Below are positions 1 through 10,263 of a stretch of 64,000 bases of DNA, in pieces. The stretch covers positions 5,521,501 through 5,585,500 of the forward strand of contig NZ_CP055263.1 in NCBI RefSeq assembly GCF_014217835.1. Reading direction: 5' to 3'. The position numbers were made by a program, and so were the translations under genes. Numbering within the stretch: the stretch's first letter is position 1; each line of letters starts with the position of its first letter. Source of the DNA: Metabacillus sp. KUDC1714. GTDB lineage: Bacteria; Bacillota; Bacilli; Bacillales; Bacillaceae. The notes below the pieces were generated by a model. It did no database searches, was not told where the DNA came from, and worked only from the letters and a program-made list of their open reading frames with translations.

Positions 1-424
1 CAAAATCTTTAAATTCTTCATCAGATAAATAAACAATTGCCTCACGAAAACTCACCCCATCCGCAAATAAATCAATTTGTTCCTGATTTAGATAGTTCTC
101 ATACTTACCTAGCAAATGAGTCATAAATGTTAGAAACAAGTTTAAATGTTCATCACGACTTAATTTTTCCAGGTCCTCTTTTCCTCCTATTTCGTGTTCA
201 CTTAATGCAAAGATTTTTTCAACCGTACCACGAATTTGATTTTCTCTTACGACCCGAATAACCTCAGCTTCTAATAGCTTGTTTAAATGACGATAAAGTG
301 TAGCCTGTGGTACATCTGTTAATTTCTGAGCTATATCCTGTACATTTAATTCCCTTCCACCTATTAATGTTTGAACAATTTTCATTCTTACTGGGTGTAA
401 TATTAATTTTGCTTTTGAATCCAT
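1..424 (-). CDS. winged-helix transcriptional regulator (partial)
   Basis: The gene runs off the left edge, so only the first 141 codons are visible. Translating the minus strand from the ATG at 424 gives an N-terminal winged helix-turn-helix: a helix starting LHPVRMKIVQTL, then a recognition region containing VPQATLYRHLNKLLEAEVI, then a wing with a basic stretch. This layout is typical of ArsR-like regulators, which bind promoter DNA as dimers. An AAAGGAGT ribosome binding site precedes the start. The ligand and target genes cannot be told from the visible part. Family assignment is fairly sure, function unknown. Confidence 0.75.
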   Translation of the reverse strand, partial: MDSKAKLILHPVRMKIVQTLIGGRELNVQDIAQKLTDVPQATLYRHLNKLLEAEVIRVVRENQIRGTVEKIFALSEHEIGGKEDLEKLSRDEHLNLFLTFMTHLLGKYENYLNQEQIDLFADGVSFREAIVYLSDEEFKDF

Positions 425-592
425 TATGACACTACTCCTTTATTCACTAGTTGAAATTGTTTTTGATATTATTTTCATATTTGATAATAATGATGTAACA
501 AAAACAAATTGCGATTGGAAAGTTTTCATTTATATTATCGTTTTTAATAATAATATTATTTTTAATAATGTCAATCTTTTTTTGAGTATTAA

Positions 593-620
593 AAAAAGGA
601 TGATACTGTTCATCCTTTTT
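593..620 (-). terminator. terminator after the DUF6501 gene
   Basis: An 11-bp perfect stem (593-603 with 610-620, six-base loop) is followed on the minus strand by a T-rich run. It lies just past the stop codon at 630. Confidence 0.8.
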
Positions 621-629
621 CTAAATACA

Positions 630-836
630 TTATGATTGCACTTCGAAATAATCTTTATAATAGCCGCCAACTTTTCCAGTATTATCAATGACAAAATAAA
701 ATTCTTCTGTTTCATTTTGTACTTCATACTGTTTGCCTGCGGTTAAAGCGCGGTTAACCATATATTTTTCAGCGTTTGTATGTATACAGGTTACTTTTTT
801 AATAGGTGCTGATGTTTGCCATGTTTTATGTATCAT
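630..836 (-). CDS. DUF6501 family small protein
   Basis: A 68-aa soluble protein with no signal peptide or membrane segment. The central stretch KVTCIHTNAEKYMVNR followed by GKQYEVQNETEEFYFVIDN and a C-terminal GKVGGYYKDYFE matches my recollection of the DUF6501 family found in Bacillaceae. Its role is not known. It appears to be a single-gene unit, with its own terminator at 593-620, facing away from the sqhC gene. The start ATG at 836 has a purine-rich stretch (AGAAAGGATTG) just upstream. Confidence 0.7.
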   Translation of the reverse strand: MIHKTWQTSAPIKKVTCIHTNAEKYMVNRALTAGKQYEVQNETEEFYFVIDNTGKVGGYYKDYFEVQS

Positions 837-949
837 ATCAATTCAATCCTTTCTTCTTTCTTTTATTTTATATGAATTAAAGGAAATTGCCAAATAAACA
901 TAACAAAAAACCCTTTTGCATACTCATATGGTGAGGTGAATAATTTCTT

Positions 950-2842
950 ATGATAACAAATGAGATAATAAGTGATGAAATCTCAAGAAGAGTTGATGAA
1001 ATAATAAAGCTACAACAAGAAGATGGCTCTTGGAAATTTTGTTTTGAAGGTGGTCTTATGACCGACGCCTTTATGATCATGACAATACGCTCATTAGAAA
1101 TTGAGGATGAAGAGATTCTTATAGAAAAATTAACAAAACGAATTATTACTTTACAATCAAATATTGGCATTTGGAAAGCATACCCTGATGAAAAGGATGG
1201 GAATCTTTCCACAACAGTCCAAGCTTATACTGCTCTGCTTTATTCTGGACTTTATTCTCGAGAACACCATATACTACAAGAAGCAGAACGATTTATTCGA
1301 AAGAACGGCGGTTTATCAAATACTCATTTTATGACAAAATGGATGCTTGCAGTAAATGGCTTATATCGTTGGCCGAAGTTATTTTATATCCCTATGACCT
1401 TCCTACTTATCCCTCCTTCCTACCCATTAAATTTTTATCAATTTAGCACTTACGCAAGAATACACTTTGTCCCTATGCTAATTGCTGCGAATAAAAAATA
1501 TTCAATTCAATCAAAATTCAAACCAAATCTTGATCACCTTTTCGATCGTAACCTCACTGATCAATTAGATCAATGGGACTTATCACATCATACTCGTACA
1601 CAAAATCCATTCATAACTGAAATGAAAAATCTATTACAGCTACCTATCTATCTCCATCGTTTAGGTTATGATCGCGCAGAAAGGTATATGCTTCAAAGAA
1701 TCGAAGGGGATGGGACACTATTTAGCTATGCTAGTGCAACATTCTTTATGATCTATGCCCTACTTGCATTAGGCTATGAAAAAAAAGCACCGATTATCAA
1801 GCGGTCAGTAGATGCTCTTAAACAGCTTATCACATCAAAATGTAATGGCATACACTTAGAAAACTCAACCTCTACTATTTGGGATACAGCATTAATTAGC
1901 TATGCCTTACAGGAAACAAATGTTAGTCTTTATACAAAGGCTATTAAAAACTCTACCACTTATATCCTCTCTAAACAACATTCAAAAAAGGGAGATTGGA
2001 AGATTCACAACCAAAATATTGTACCTGGTGGATGGGGCTTTTCACATAATAATACGATAAACCCTGATAACGATGACACATCAGCAGCTTTAAGAGCCAT
2101 AACGAGAAGTGCACTAACGAATAATAGAATTCATTTTGCATGGAATAAAGGTGTTACATTCCTATTATCGATGCAAAATTCAAATGGCGGGTGGGCAGCA
2201 TTTGAAAAAAATACTGATTTTGAATTACTTACCTATCTTCCGCTAGAAAATGCTAAAGATGCTGCAATTGATCCATCAACTGCGGATTTAACAGGTCGAG
2301 CATTAGAGTTCTTAGGTAATTATGCTGGATTAACATTAAATCATCCAAGCATAAAAGCAGGAGTCAACTGGTTATTGAACAATCAAGAATCTAATGGCTC
2401 GTGGTATGGTCGTTGGGGTGTTTGTTATATTTATGGAACTTGGGCTGCAGTAACAGGTCTTGTTGCTGTTGGGGTCTCACCTACATTCCCTGCCATACAA
2501 AAAGCGCTAAAATGGTTAGAATCTATCCAGCTTGGTGACGGTGGTTGGGGAGAATCCTGTTCAAGCAGTGAGAAAAAACAATTTATTCCGCTTCACTTTA
2601 GTACACCTTCGCAAACATCATGGGCACTTGATACACTTATTCAAGCTAATGATATAAATAGTGAATCAGTACAAAAAGGAGTTGCCTTTTTATTAAATGA
2701 AACCAATAGCAAAGAATCGTCATCATACCCTACTGGTGTCGGTTTACCCGGTCAATTTTACATTAATTATCATAGCTACAATTATATTTTCCCTTTGTTA
2801 ACTCTTTCACACTATTTAAAGGTGCACTTACAAAATCCCTAA
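950..2842 (+). CDS. sqhC: squalene-hopene / tetraprenyl-beta-curcumene cyclase
   Basis: The 630-aa protein matches the usual length of class II triterpene cyclases (about 630). The catalytic acid motif DXDD is present as D373-N-D375-D376, and several QW-type repeats are visible (for example QEDGSW, QNSNGGW, QESNGSW, QLGDGGWGE). These enzymes protonate a linear or monocyclic isoprenoid and fold it into a polycyclic product at the membrane. In bacilli the homologue acts on C35 substrates (tetraprenyl-beta-curcumene) and on squalene, so either product is possible. The start is fixed by GGTGAGGTGAA about ten bases upstream. It is followed 64 bases later by the superoxide dismutase gene, the same pairing as in B. 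subtilis. Confidence 0.93.
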   Translation: MITNEIISDEISRRVDEIIKLQQEDGSWKFCFEGGLMTDAFMIMTIRSLEIEDEEILIEKLTKRIITLQSNIGIWKAYPDEKDGNLSTTVQAYTALLYSGLYSREHHILQEAERFIRKNGGLSNTHFMTKWMLAVNGLYRWPKLFYIPMTFLLIPPSYPLNFYQFSTYARIHFVPMLIAANKKYSIQSKFKPNLDHLFDRNLTDQLDQWDLSHHTRTQNPFITEMKNLLQLPIYLHRLGYDRAERYMLQRIEGDGTLFSYASATFFMIYALLALGYEKKAPIIKRSVDALKQLITSKCNGIHLENSTSTIWDTALISYALQETNVSLYTKAIKNSTTYILSKQHSKKGDWKIHNQNIVPGGWGFSHNNTINPDNDDTSAALRAITRSALTNNRIHFAWNKGVTFLLSMQNSNGGWAAFEKNTDFELLTYLPLENAKDAAIDPSTADLTGRALEFLGNYAGLTLNHPSIKAGVNWLLNNQESNGSWYGRWGVCYIYGTWAAVTGLVAVGVSPTFPAIQKALKWLESIQLGDGGWGESCSSSEKKQFIPLHFSTPSQTSWALDTLIQANDINSESVQKGVAFLLNETNSKESSSYPTGVGLPGQFYINYHSYNYIFPLLTLSHYLKVHLQNP

Positions 2843-2906
2843 AAACAATCAACCTTTTACTCTTCATGCATATATTGACTACGACTAAATAAGGGGAGGG
2901 ATTCGA

Positions 2907-3818
2907 TTGTCAAAAGAATACATTGTTTCAATGAGACAATGGTGTGATGAGATTTTAGCTAGCTACCATGGAATATTTGAAAAGCTACAAGAACGAGATA
3001 TTTCAAATAAATTGGACGATTGGAAACAGCAATTGACACAATTTCAAAATGAGCTTACCGAAGAAAGCACAATGGAAGAAATGGAAATTTATGAGCGTGC
3101 AAATCAATTATACTTACAATTTGATGGTTATTTTGAAGTTAGGGATGCTAAAGAATTGGATGAAAAATCACGGGTTCAAACTCACTCGGGTACAGTACCA
3201 ATTGGAGAGCATACCCTTCCTCCGTTACCATATAATTATGATGCGTTAGAGCCTTACATTCACCAAGAAATAATGAGATTACATCATGATAAACACCATA
3301 AAAGCTATGTTGATGGATTAAATAAAGCCGAAAAAGAGATGCAAAAAGCGCGTACATCTAATAACTTCGATCTTATTAAACATTGGGAGAGAGAAGCTGC
3401 TTTTCACGGAGCGGGACATTATCTTCATACCATTTTCTGGACGATCATGAGTCCAAATGGAGGCGGTAAACCCTCGGGCATGTTAATGAGAGAAATCAAT
3501 CAATCCTTTGGAAGCTTCGAAAAATTTAAAGCTCATTTCACTGAAGCTGCAAACAATGTTGAAGGTGTTGGTTGGGCTATTTTAGTTTGGTCACCACGCT
3601 CACGACGGCTAGAAATTTTGCAAGCTGAAAAACATCAAAATCTAAGCCAATGGGATGTTGTCCCAATACTTGTATTAGATGTGTGGGAGCATGCTTATTA
3701 CCTTCAATATAAGAACGAAAGAAAAAAATATGTAGACAATTGGTGGAATATTGTAAACTGGCGAGAAGTAGAAAGACGTTTTCATGAAGCACAACAATTA
3801 AAGTGGAAGCCGTTTTAA
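2907..3818 (+). CDS. sodF: iron/manganese superoxide dismutase with N-terminal extension
   Basis: A cytoplasmic superoxide dismutase converting superoxide to oxygen and peroxide. The catalytic domain occupies roughly residues 100-303, with metal-ligand regions HHDKHHKSYV, the HGAGHYLHTIFW helix and DVWEHAYYLQY carrying the Asp and His ligands. About 90 extra N-terminal residues, rich in charged helices, are absent from short SodA proteins and fit the SodF subtype of bacilli (near 280 residues). The start is TTG, supported by AAGGGGAGGG six bases upstream. It probably shares a transcript with sqhC. Metal preference cannot be decided by eye. Confidence 0.9.
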   Translation: MSKEYIVSMRQWCDEILASYHGIFEKLQERDISNKLDDWKQQLTQFQNELTEESTMEEMEIYERANQLYLQFDGYFEVRDAKELDEKSRVQTHSGTVPIGEHTLPPLPYNYDALEPYIHQEIMRLHHDKHHKSYVDGLNKAEKEMQKARTSNNFDLIKHWEREAAFHGAGHYLHTIFWTIMSPNGGGKPSGMLMREINQSFGSFEKFKAHFTEAANNVEGVGWAILVWSPRSRRLEILQAEKHQNLSQWDVVPILVLDVWEHAYYLQYKNERKKYVDNWWNIVNWREVERRFHEAQQLKWKPF

Positions 3819-3828
3819 CATAAAACAA

Positions 3829-3899
3829 GAGCGCAAGCGCCTTGAACAGCCCCGACAAGCATAAGAAGGGCTAGGCGCTGGAGCTGGATGTCGAGCGCT
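3829..3899. repeat. short copy of the AGCGCAAGCGCC palindromic intergenic element
   Basis: GC-rich sequence between two convergent genes. Its left end (GCGCAAGCGCCTTGA near 3831) and right end (CTAGGCGCTGGAGCT near 3871) are homologous to the ends of the longer copy at 59343-59477 read on the other strand. The central hairpin of the long copy is missing here. GGCGC/GCGCC arms can pair across the element. No gene is encoded. Confidence 0.8.
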
Positions 3900-3939
3900 T
3901 ATTCAAAGTACAGAATTTTATAATTTACTAAACGATAAA

Positions 3940-3969
3940 AAGGCGGATAATTAAAAGAATATCCGCCTT
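3940..3969 (-). terminator. terminator after yocR
   Basis: A ten-base perfect stem, AAGGCGGATA at 3940-3949 with its complement at 3960-3969, ends in TTTTATCG on the minus strand. It lies directly after the yocR stop codon. Confidence 0.85.
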
Positions 3970-3973
3970 ACAT

Positions 3974-5320
3974 TTAAATGATACCTAAAACATCTAAAAA
4001 TACTAAAATAATGACAATTGGTGCAACGAATTTTAATAGCATATACCACAGGACAAATAGCTTCTTGCTCAGTGATGATCCCTGTAAAAGCTCTTGATAG
4101 AGTGTTTCCTTCGAGAGTTTAAAAGGAACAAATATTGCAATTAATAATGCACCAAGAGGCATTAATATATTACTTACTAAAAAGTCTGCTGCATCAAAAA
4201 TCGATTTTTCAAAAAGTGTAATATGACTCAAGACTCCGAATGAAAGTGCGGACGGAATTCCAACAATGAAAATACATATCCCAAGTATCCAAGAAAACCT
4301 TTTTCGTTTTGATTCAACACCTTTTGCAAGAGGGGCAACAATTATTTCAAGCATTGAAAAGGCTGAAGTTAATGTTGCAAATAAAAATAAGAGTAAAAAT
4401 GCAATTAGAAAGAAAACACCAAATGGCATTTGGTTAAATACAGTCGGTAAAACATTAAATAATAAGACTGGACCGGCGTCGGGTTCCAACCCAAATGAGA
4501 ATACAGCTGGAAAGATTGCTAAACCAGCAAGAAATGCTACCAATAGATTTAATATAACAATCGAAATAGCAGATTGTGGAAGATTTTCATTTTTTGATAA
4601 GTATGAACTATAAGTAACCATTACTGATACCCCAACACTTAATGCGAAAAATGATTGACCCATTGCATATAAAATCGTTTCAGATGTTACATTTGTAAAA
4701 TCCGGTTTAAGGAAGAACATAATTCCTTCCATTGCTCCATCTAATGTGACGGAACGAATAATTAATATAAAAAAGATGATAAATAGTGCAGGCATCATAA
4801 AACGGCTTGCTTTTTCAATCCCATTTGAAACACCTTTAGAAACAACAAATACCGTGATCAGTAAAAATGCAAATTGAGCAAAGATTGTTAAACCTGAGTT
4901 TGTAATGCTTTGACCAAATAATTCACCATACTCTTGTTCTGTAAGACCACTTAATCCACCTGTTAATCCTTTAAAAATATAAATTAAAATCCAACCGCCC
5001 ACTACACTATAGAAGGATAATAAAATAAAGCATGTTACAATCCCGAGTCGGCCAATGAAATGCCATGATGAATTTGGTGCGATTTGTTTATATGACTGTA
5101 TCGCATCCTTTTGAGTACTTCTTCCAATAATAAACTCACCTATTAATAATGGTAAGCCGACCAATAAAGTAAATAGAATAAATATTAGAAAAAACACTCC
5201 GCCTCCACTAGTACCTGCCACATATGGGAACTTCCAAATTGCTCCCAATCCAATCGCTGAACCTGCAGCAGCTAATATAAATGCAAGCTTCGAAGACCAT
5301 TGTTCAACATTGTTACCCAC
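3974..5320 (-). CDS. yocR: sodium:neurotransmitter symporter family transporter
   Basis: A polytopic membrane protein of the SNF/NSS (LeuT-like) family, which couples sodium entry to uptake of amino acids or related solutes. TM1 carries the signature [20 protein letters not shown], with the unwound glycine region that holds sodium and substrate. About eleven hydrophobic segments follow. I chose the GTG start at 5320 because AGAGGTGAT sits seven bases upstream. A start at 5389 would add a basic, poorly conserved leader. The resulting 448 residues match YocR of B. subtilis (about 445). Its substrate is unknown. It is transcribed towards the superoxide dismutase gene and ends at its own terminator. 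Confidence 0.88.
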   Translation of the reverse strand: MGNNVEQWSSKLAFILAAAGSAIGLGAIWKFPYVAGTSGGGVFFLIFILFTLLVGLPLLIGEFIIGRSTQKDAIQSYKQIAPNSSWHFIGRLGIVTCFILLSFYSVVGGWILIYIFKGLTGGLSGLTEQEYGELFGQSITNSGLTIFAQFAFLLITVFVVSKGVSNGIEKASRFMMPALFIIFFILIIRSVTLDGAMEGIMFFLKPDFTNVTSETILYAMGQSFFALSVGVSVMVTYSSYLSKNENLPQSAISIVILNLLVAFLAGLAIFPAVFSFGLEPDAGPVLLFNVLPTVFNQMPFGVFFLIAFLLLFLFATLTSAFSMLEIIVAPLAKGVESKRKRFSWILGICIFIVGIPSALSFGVLSHITLFEKSIFDAADFLVSNILMPLGALLIAIFVPFKLSKETLYQELLQGSSLSKKLFVLWYMLLKFVAPIVIILVFLDVLGII

Positions 5321-5571
5321 AAAATCACCTCTACGTTTTCTCTTGTTAGCTAGTTTGATTAGAAATGACTTTGAATTAATAACCAACACTATACAAACAT
5401 CATATAAGTTATCATTTTAACATTTTACTACGATAATTTAAAATGCAAATTTTAAAAAAATTGCTCCAAACATTTATTTGTTTTCATAATAAAAATATGA
5501 ATTTCACCTAAAACGTTAAACATTCATTAATCTAGTTGGTATGAATAATCGTTCCTATCAAACTTCAAAAA

Positions 5572-5602
5572 AAACAGAATGATGAAATTCACCATTCTGT
5601 TT
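5572..5602 (-). terminator. terminator of the odhAB operon
   Basis: A ten-base stem, AAACAGAATG (5572-5581) with its complement (5593-5602), leads into a TTTTTTTGAAG tail on the minus strand just after odhB. Confidence 0.85.
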
Positions 5603-5609
5603 AACCTGG

Positions 5610-6863
5610 TTATCCTTCTAATAATAAAGATTCTGGATCTTCAAGAAGTGCTTTAACAGTAGCTAAGAAACTTACTGCTTCTTTACCATCAACAATACGA
5701 TGATCGTAAGATAGTGCAATATACATCATCGGACGATTTTCCATTTTTTCAGCGTCAATCGCAACTGGTCTAAGCTGAATTTTATGCATACCGAGAATAC
5801 CAACCTGTGGTCCATTTAGAATTGGTGTGGATAATAATGAACCAAAGACCCCACCATTTGTAATGGTAAATGTTCCACCTTGTAAATCACTCAGACCTAA
5901 TTTATTGTCACGAGCTTTTGTAGCAAGGTTTAATATCTCACCTTCAATACCAGCAAAATTTAAACGATCAGCATCACGAACTACTGGTACAACTAAACCT
6001 TCTGGTGCTGAAACAGCAATACCGATATCATAAAACTTTTTCATTACAATCTCATTACCTTGAATCTCAGCATTTAATAATGGGTATTGTTTTAATGCAG
6101 CCACAACTGCTTTTGTAAAGAAAGACATAAATCCTAAACGGACATCATGCTGTTCGAAAAATTTGTCTTTACGACGTTTTCTAACTTCCATTACATTTGT
6201 CATGTCAACTTCATTAAACGTTGTCAACATTGCAGCTGTTTGTTGGACTTCTACTAAACGATTAGCTATCGTCTGTCTACGTCTTGACATTTTGATACGT
6301 TCAATAGGTTTACCTGGTTGCTCTTGCTGTACAGCCACAGTTGATTTTGCCGGTGGTTTTACTTGTTCTGCTTGAACCTGTTTCACAGGAGCTTGAACAG
6401 AATGTGCTTCAACATCTTGTTTACGAACACGTCCTAGTGGATCAGTTACTTGAACCTGTTGTAAATCTATGCCACGCTCACGTGCTAGTTTTCTTGCAGC
6501 AGGTGAAGCAATCGTACGTTGTTTATTATCTCCTTCTGCACCATCATTTTGCCCTCTCACTGGCTCTTCAGCTTTAGGTTCTACTTTTTCAGCTGTTGTT
6601 TGCTCTGGTGTTGACGCTGAAGCTTGTCCTTTTTCATCAATGACACCAATAGTTTCTCCAACCTGTACAGTATCACCGGACTCTTTATGTGTCTCTTTTA
6701 AAACACCTGAAAATTCTGCTGTTAATTCAACATTAACTTTATCAGTTTCTACCTCTAAAAGGTATTCACCTTTTTCAACTGAATCACCTGGTTGCTTTAG
6801 CCATTGTGCAATTGTTCCTTCAGTAATAGATTCTGCTAATTCTGGTACCTTAATCTCAGCCAT
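5610..6863 (-). CDS. odhB: 2-oxoglutarate dehydrogenase E2, dihydrolipoamide succinyltransferase
   Basis: E2 component of the cytoplasmic 2-oxoglutarate dehydrogenase complex of the TCA cycle, which transfers the succinyl group from lipoamide to CoA. Residues 1-76 form a lipoyl domain with the acceptor Lys42 in [10 protein letters not shown] Glu/Ala/Pro/Gln-rich linker follows, then a peripheral subunit-binding domain ([16 protein letters not shown]), a second linker, and the acyltransferase domain. The catalytic HxxxDG motif is HRIVDG with His388 and Asp392. At 417 residues it is the usual length. AAGGGGG precedes the ATG. The gene lies 93 bases downstream of odhA and ends at a terminator, so the two probably share a transcript. 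Confidence 0.97.
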   Translation of the reverse strand: MAEIKVPELAESITEGTIAQWLKQPGDSVEKGEYLLEVETDKVNVELTAEFSGVLKETHKESGDTVQVGETIGVIDEKGQASASTPEQTTAEKVEPKAEEPVRGQNDGAEGDNKQRTIASPAARKLARERGIDLQQVQVTDPLGRVRKQDVEAHSVQAPVKQVQAEQVKPPAKSTVAVQQEQPGKPIERIKMSRRRQTIANRLVEVQQTAAMLTTFNEVDMTNVMEVRKRRKDKFFEQHDVRLGFMSFFTKAVVAALKQYPLLNAEIQGNEIVMKKFYDIGIAVSAPEGLVVPVVRDADRLNFAGIEGEILNLATKARDNKLGLSDLQGGTFTITNGGVFGSLLSTPILNGPQVGILGMHKIQLRPVAIDAEKMENRPMMYIALSYDHRIVDGKEAVSFLATVKALLEDPESLLLEG

Positions 6864-6956
6864 GTTGGTTCCCCCTTGAGCACTTGCAACACTTTTAAGC
6901 TATCCATCCAAGCTGCTATAAAAATGAAAAGCTAATAATTTGCAAGTGATTCCTAT

Positions 6957-9818
6957 TTATTTAGAATTTACAAATGATTGGTCTAATACTTTTTGAGTCA
7001 ATGCTTCAGTTACAATTCTTTCTTGATCCTTTTTGTGAATATTTGGATCTCCTTCAGCAGGACTTTGTCTTCTTCTTCTACCAATATATCGTACTGGAAC
7101 TCCCTCAGGTGCGATATCACGTAATCTAGGATCAATAAACAACCAAGCACCCATATTTTGTGGTTCTTCTTGAACCCAGATTATTTCTTCAAGAGATGTC
7201 ATGCTCTCAATAATCGATGAAATAATCTTTTTAGGGAATGGATAAAGTTCTTCTACTCTTAAGATGTGTACCCAATCTGTATTGTCTTCAATAGTTTTTA
7301 GCTTATCTGCTAGATCAATTGAAACTTTTCCGCTACATAATACAAGTCTTTTCACTTTTTCTGGAGTATGTCCTAGTCCTGGTTGTTCGACTACAGGCTT
7401 AAACTCCCCTTCACTTAACTCATTTATATCAGAAACTGATTGTTGTTTACGTAATAAGCTTTTTGGAGTCATAATGACTAATGGACGAACTTCCTCACGT
7501 TTCAACAAATCTGCTTGACGACGTAAAATATGGAAATATTGAGCTGCACTTGTTAAATTTGCAACTGTCCAGCTATCTTCTGCTGCCAATTGTAAGTAGC
7601 GCTCTAAACGAGCACTTGAATGTTCAGGACCTTGCCCTTCAAATCCATGAGGTAAAAGCATGACTAAACCAGACTTTTGACCCCATTTCGCTCGACCTGC
7701 TGCTATAAACTGATCGAAAAATACTTGGGCAGCATTTGCGAAATCACCAAATTGTGCTTCCCATAAAACTAATGTTTCTGGTGCGAACACATTATATCCA
7801 TATTCAAATCCCAGAACAGAACCCTCAGATAATGGACTATTGTGAACAGCAAATGATGCTTTTGCATCTGTTAAACGGTGAAGCGGTGAATAAGTTTCTC
7901 CATTTTCAATGTCGTGAATAACAATATGTCGATGGGCAAATGTACCACGTTGTGAATCCTGTCCTGTTAAACGGATTGGAGTACCATCTTCTAAAATTGA
8001 CGCGAAGGCTAACGCTTCTCCTAAAGACCAATCTACTTTTCCATTTTCAGAAAGTTCTTTTGCTCTTTTCTCTAAAATTCTTTGCAGCTTAGGAAATACT
8101 TTAAAGTTTTCCGGCCAGTTCACAATCTCTTCATTTAATTTTAGTAAATTAGCTTTATCTACTGCAGTCTTTAAATCCGGCAATCCACTATTCACAAATT
8201 CAGGAAGTTTTATTTCGTGAGCCTGTGCTACATTTTTATCAGGTACTTTTTGAAAAGCCTTCTCAAGAGTTGTTTCAACATCCTCGATAATATTTTTAAT
8301 ATCTTCAGACTTTAAAACGCCTTCATTTTCTAATTTATTACCATATAATTCACGAACTGTTGGATGTTTACGAACCTTTTCATACAACTTAGGCTGAGTC
8401 ATTGATGGTTCATCCATTTCGTTATGTCCAAATCTTCTATAGCCGATTAAATCGATTAAGAAGTCGCTTTTAAATTTATTTCTATATTCCATCGCGATCA
8501 ATACAGCAGCTAAACATGCTTCTGGATCATCTGCATTTACGTGGACAATTGGAATTTCATAACCTTTTGCTAAATCACTAGCATATTTTGTTGAACGAGA
8601 ATCACGGCTTTCTGTTGTAAATCCGATCATATTATTGGCAATGATATGTATCGTCCCACCAGTTTGGTAACCTGTTAACTTATTTAAGTTAAGCGTTTCA
8701 GCAACGATTCCTTCACCCGGGAATGCAGCATCCCCATGAATTAAGATGGCCATAGCATCACTAACATTTAGCTTAGGATAGCCCTTTTCGGAACGATCCT
8801 CTTGAGCTGAACGAGTGTAACCTTCAACAATTGGATCAATAAATTCTAAGTGACTTGGATTGTTTGCTAATGTTACTTTCGCTCGAACTGTATTTTCATC
8901 TTTAATCTGTTTATTAGCACCTAAATGATACTTAACATCACCGCTCCAACCATAATTAATGCCTATTGAACCCTCAGAAGGTACTAATTCTTTATTCGGT
9001 GCATGTTGAAATTCAGAAAAAATAATTTCATATGGCTTGCCAAGTACATGTGCTAATACATTTAAGCGACCACGATGGGCCATTCCAATATTTATTGTAT
9101 CTGTACCAACTTGTACAGCACTAGAAATCAATTCATCTAGAATTGGTACTAGCATGTCCAACCCTTCAATTGAAAAACGCTTTTGTCCAACAAAAGTACG
9201 ATGGAGGTATTGTTCAAAACCTTCAACCTCTGTTAATCGTTTTAAAATAGAAGTACGTTTTTCCTTAGATAAATCCTTAAAAATACTACCGGATTCAACC
9301 ATCTTTACTAGCCAAGTTTTTTCTTCATAATTGTGTACATGGCTGAATTCAAATGCAATTGAACTTTTATATACCTCTTTTAAGTATTTATACGCTTCTA
9401 GCCCATTTGTTACATGTGCTGGAGCATCCTTACATAATAGATGAGCAGGTATATCCTTTAAATCCTCTTCTGTCAAATCATATTCTTCTAAAAGAAGAAA
9501 TTCATTTTTTTCACTACAATCCTCAAACGGATAAATAGCTGCATTTAAGTGTCCATGTCTGCGAATATTTGTTACTAGATTAACTGCTTCTGCAATTTTG
9601 GTCATTTTATCAGCACTAAGATGTTCGTTATCAGCTGATATTGTCATTTGATTAGTCTGTATAGAAGGAGAACCCCAGTTATCAAAGATTTCCTTTAATT
9701 CTATATCAATAGAGTTTGGATCAACTTTATATTGATCATATTGCTCCATGACATAGCCGAGGTTTGGACCATGGAAGTCTTCCCAAGGGAATTTTCTCTT
9801 CAGTGTACCTTCTGACAT
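6957..9818 (-). CDS. odhA: 2-oxoglutarate dehydrogenase E1
   Basis: The thiamine-diphosphate-dependent E1 subunit, which decarboxylates 2-oxoglutarate and passes the succinyl group to OdhB. The protein has 953 residues, close to the B. subtilis enzyme. An N-terminal segment ends in a substrate-binding region with [19 protein letters not shown]. The thiamine-binding stretch [19 protein letters not shown] and NNMIGFTT follow. The transketolase-like C-terminal half has [22 protein letters not shown]. The start has GGGGGTAATG upstream. A cre-like sequence lies about 110 bases upstream at 9930-9944, consistent with catabolite control of this operon in bacilli. Confidence 0.97.
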   Translation of the reverse strand: MSEGTLKRKFPWEDFHGPNLGYVMEQYDQYKVDPNSIDIELKEIFDNWGSPSIQTNQMTISADNEHLSADKMTKIAEAVNLVTNIRRHGHLNAAIYPFEDCSEKNEFLLLEEYDLTEEDLKDIPAHLLCKDAPAHVTNGLEAYKYLKEVYKSSIAFEFSHVHNYEEKTWLVKMVESGSIFKDLSKEKRTSILKRLTEVEGFEQYLHRTFVGQKRFSIEGLDMLVPILDELISSAVQVGTDTINIGMAHRGRLNVLAHVLGKPYEIIFSEFQHAPNKELVPSEGSIGINYGWSGDVKYHLGANKQIKDENTVRAKVTLANNPSHLEFIDPIVEGYTRSAQEDRSEKGYPKLNVSDAMAILIHGDAAFPGEGIVAETLNLNKLTGYQTGGTIHIIANNMIGFTTESRDSRSTKYASDLAKGYEIPIVHVNADDPEACLAAVLIAMEYRNKFKSDFLIDLIGYRRFGHNEMDEPSMTQPKLYEKVRKHPTVRELYGNKLENEGVLKSEDIKNIIEDVETTLEKAFQKVPDKNVAQAHEIKLPEFVNSGLPDLKTAVDKANLLKLNEEIVNWPENFKVFPKLQRILEKRAKELSENGKVDWSLGEALAFASILEDGTPIRLTGQDSQRGTFAHRHIVIHDIENGETYSPLHRLTDAKASFAVHNSPLSEGSVLGFEYGYNVFAPETLVLWEAQFGDFANAAQVFFDQFIAAGRAKWGQKSGLVMLLPHGFEGQGPEHSSARLERYLQLAAEDSWTVANLTSAAQYFHILRRQADLLKREEVRPLVIMTPKSLLRKQQSVSDINELSEGEFKPVVEQPGLGHTPEKVKRLVLCSGKVSIDLADKLKTIEDNTDWVHILRVEELYPFPKKIISSIIESMTSLEEIIWVQEEPQNMGAWLFIDPRLRDIAPEGVPVRYIGRRRRQSPAEGDPNIHKKDQERIVTEALTQKVLDQSFVNSK

Positions 9819-9929
9819 CTAACATTACCCCCAACTATTCGTAAATGATCAGAAAAAAATTCTGATACGTAGGAAAGTTAAATATTATCCTACAATATTA
9901 TTTAGTGATACAAGTATAGTAGTATGATA

Positions 9930-9944
9930 TTGAAACGCTTCCAA
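9930..9944 (-). promoter_or_regulatory. cre-like CcpA operator upstream of odhA
   Basis: The minus strand reads TTGGAAGCGTTTCAA, which matches the cre consensus WTGNAANCGNWNNCW at all but one fixed position. It lies about 110 bases upstream of odhA. odhAB is known to be glucose-repressed in B. subtilis; operator function here is inference. Confidence 0.45.
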
Positions 9945-10224
9945 ACCCTATTTTACCATTGCTATCTCAACATTCCAAGCGAAGTTAATGAAAAATTTCA
10001 AAAAAATTTCATATTTTTTTATTTATAGTTAAAAAGCAGACAGTAATTGATCGAAAGGTTTAAAACTCCCTACTGATAACTTGTTTTCCATGATACTATC
10101 ATACAACAAATTCTGGGTTAAAAAGGTTAATTTTTATTTTTTCAGAGTATTTTTATCAACTTTTTTTTAAAACTAATAGATCAAGTAAATTTAATTAAAT
10201 AAGGATTGTTCAAGCATTAATAAA

Positions 10225-10259
10225 AGACCTCTAGTTTCTTAAATAAGAGCTAGAGGTCT
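10225..10259 (-). terminator. terminator of yojN-yojO
   Basis: AGACCTCTAG (10225-10234) pairs perfectly with 10250-10259. The minus strand continues into TTTTATT. It begins four bases after the yojO stop. Confidence 0.85.
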
Positions 10260-10263
10260 ACCG

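Larger units (their letters stand above)
9819..10263. other. intergenic region upstream of odhA
   Basis: No gene is visible in these 445 bases. The part near odhA should contain the odhA promoter: TATACT on the minus strand at 9918-9913 is a candidate -10, although I could not find a well-spaced -35. A direct repeat of AAAAATTTCA occurs at 9991 and 10002. The yojO terminator occupies 10225-10259. The rest is AT-rich with no clear signal. Confidence 0.5.

Noticed and set aside
426..635. 69-codon plus-strand ORF rich in Ile, Phe and Asn
   Set aside because: It lies in an AT-rich intergenic region, overlaps a terminator and has no family features.
6469..6879. 136-codon plus-strand ORF over odhB
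   Set aside because: It is antisense to the well-supported odhB and shows no protein-like features.
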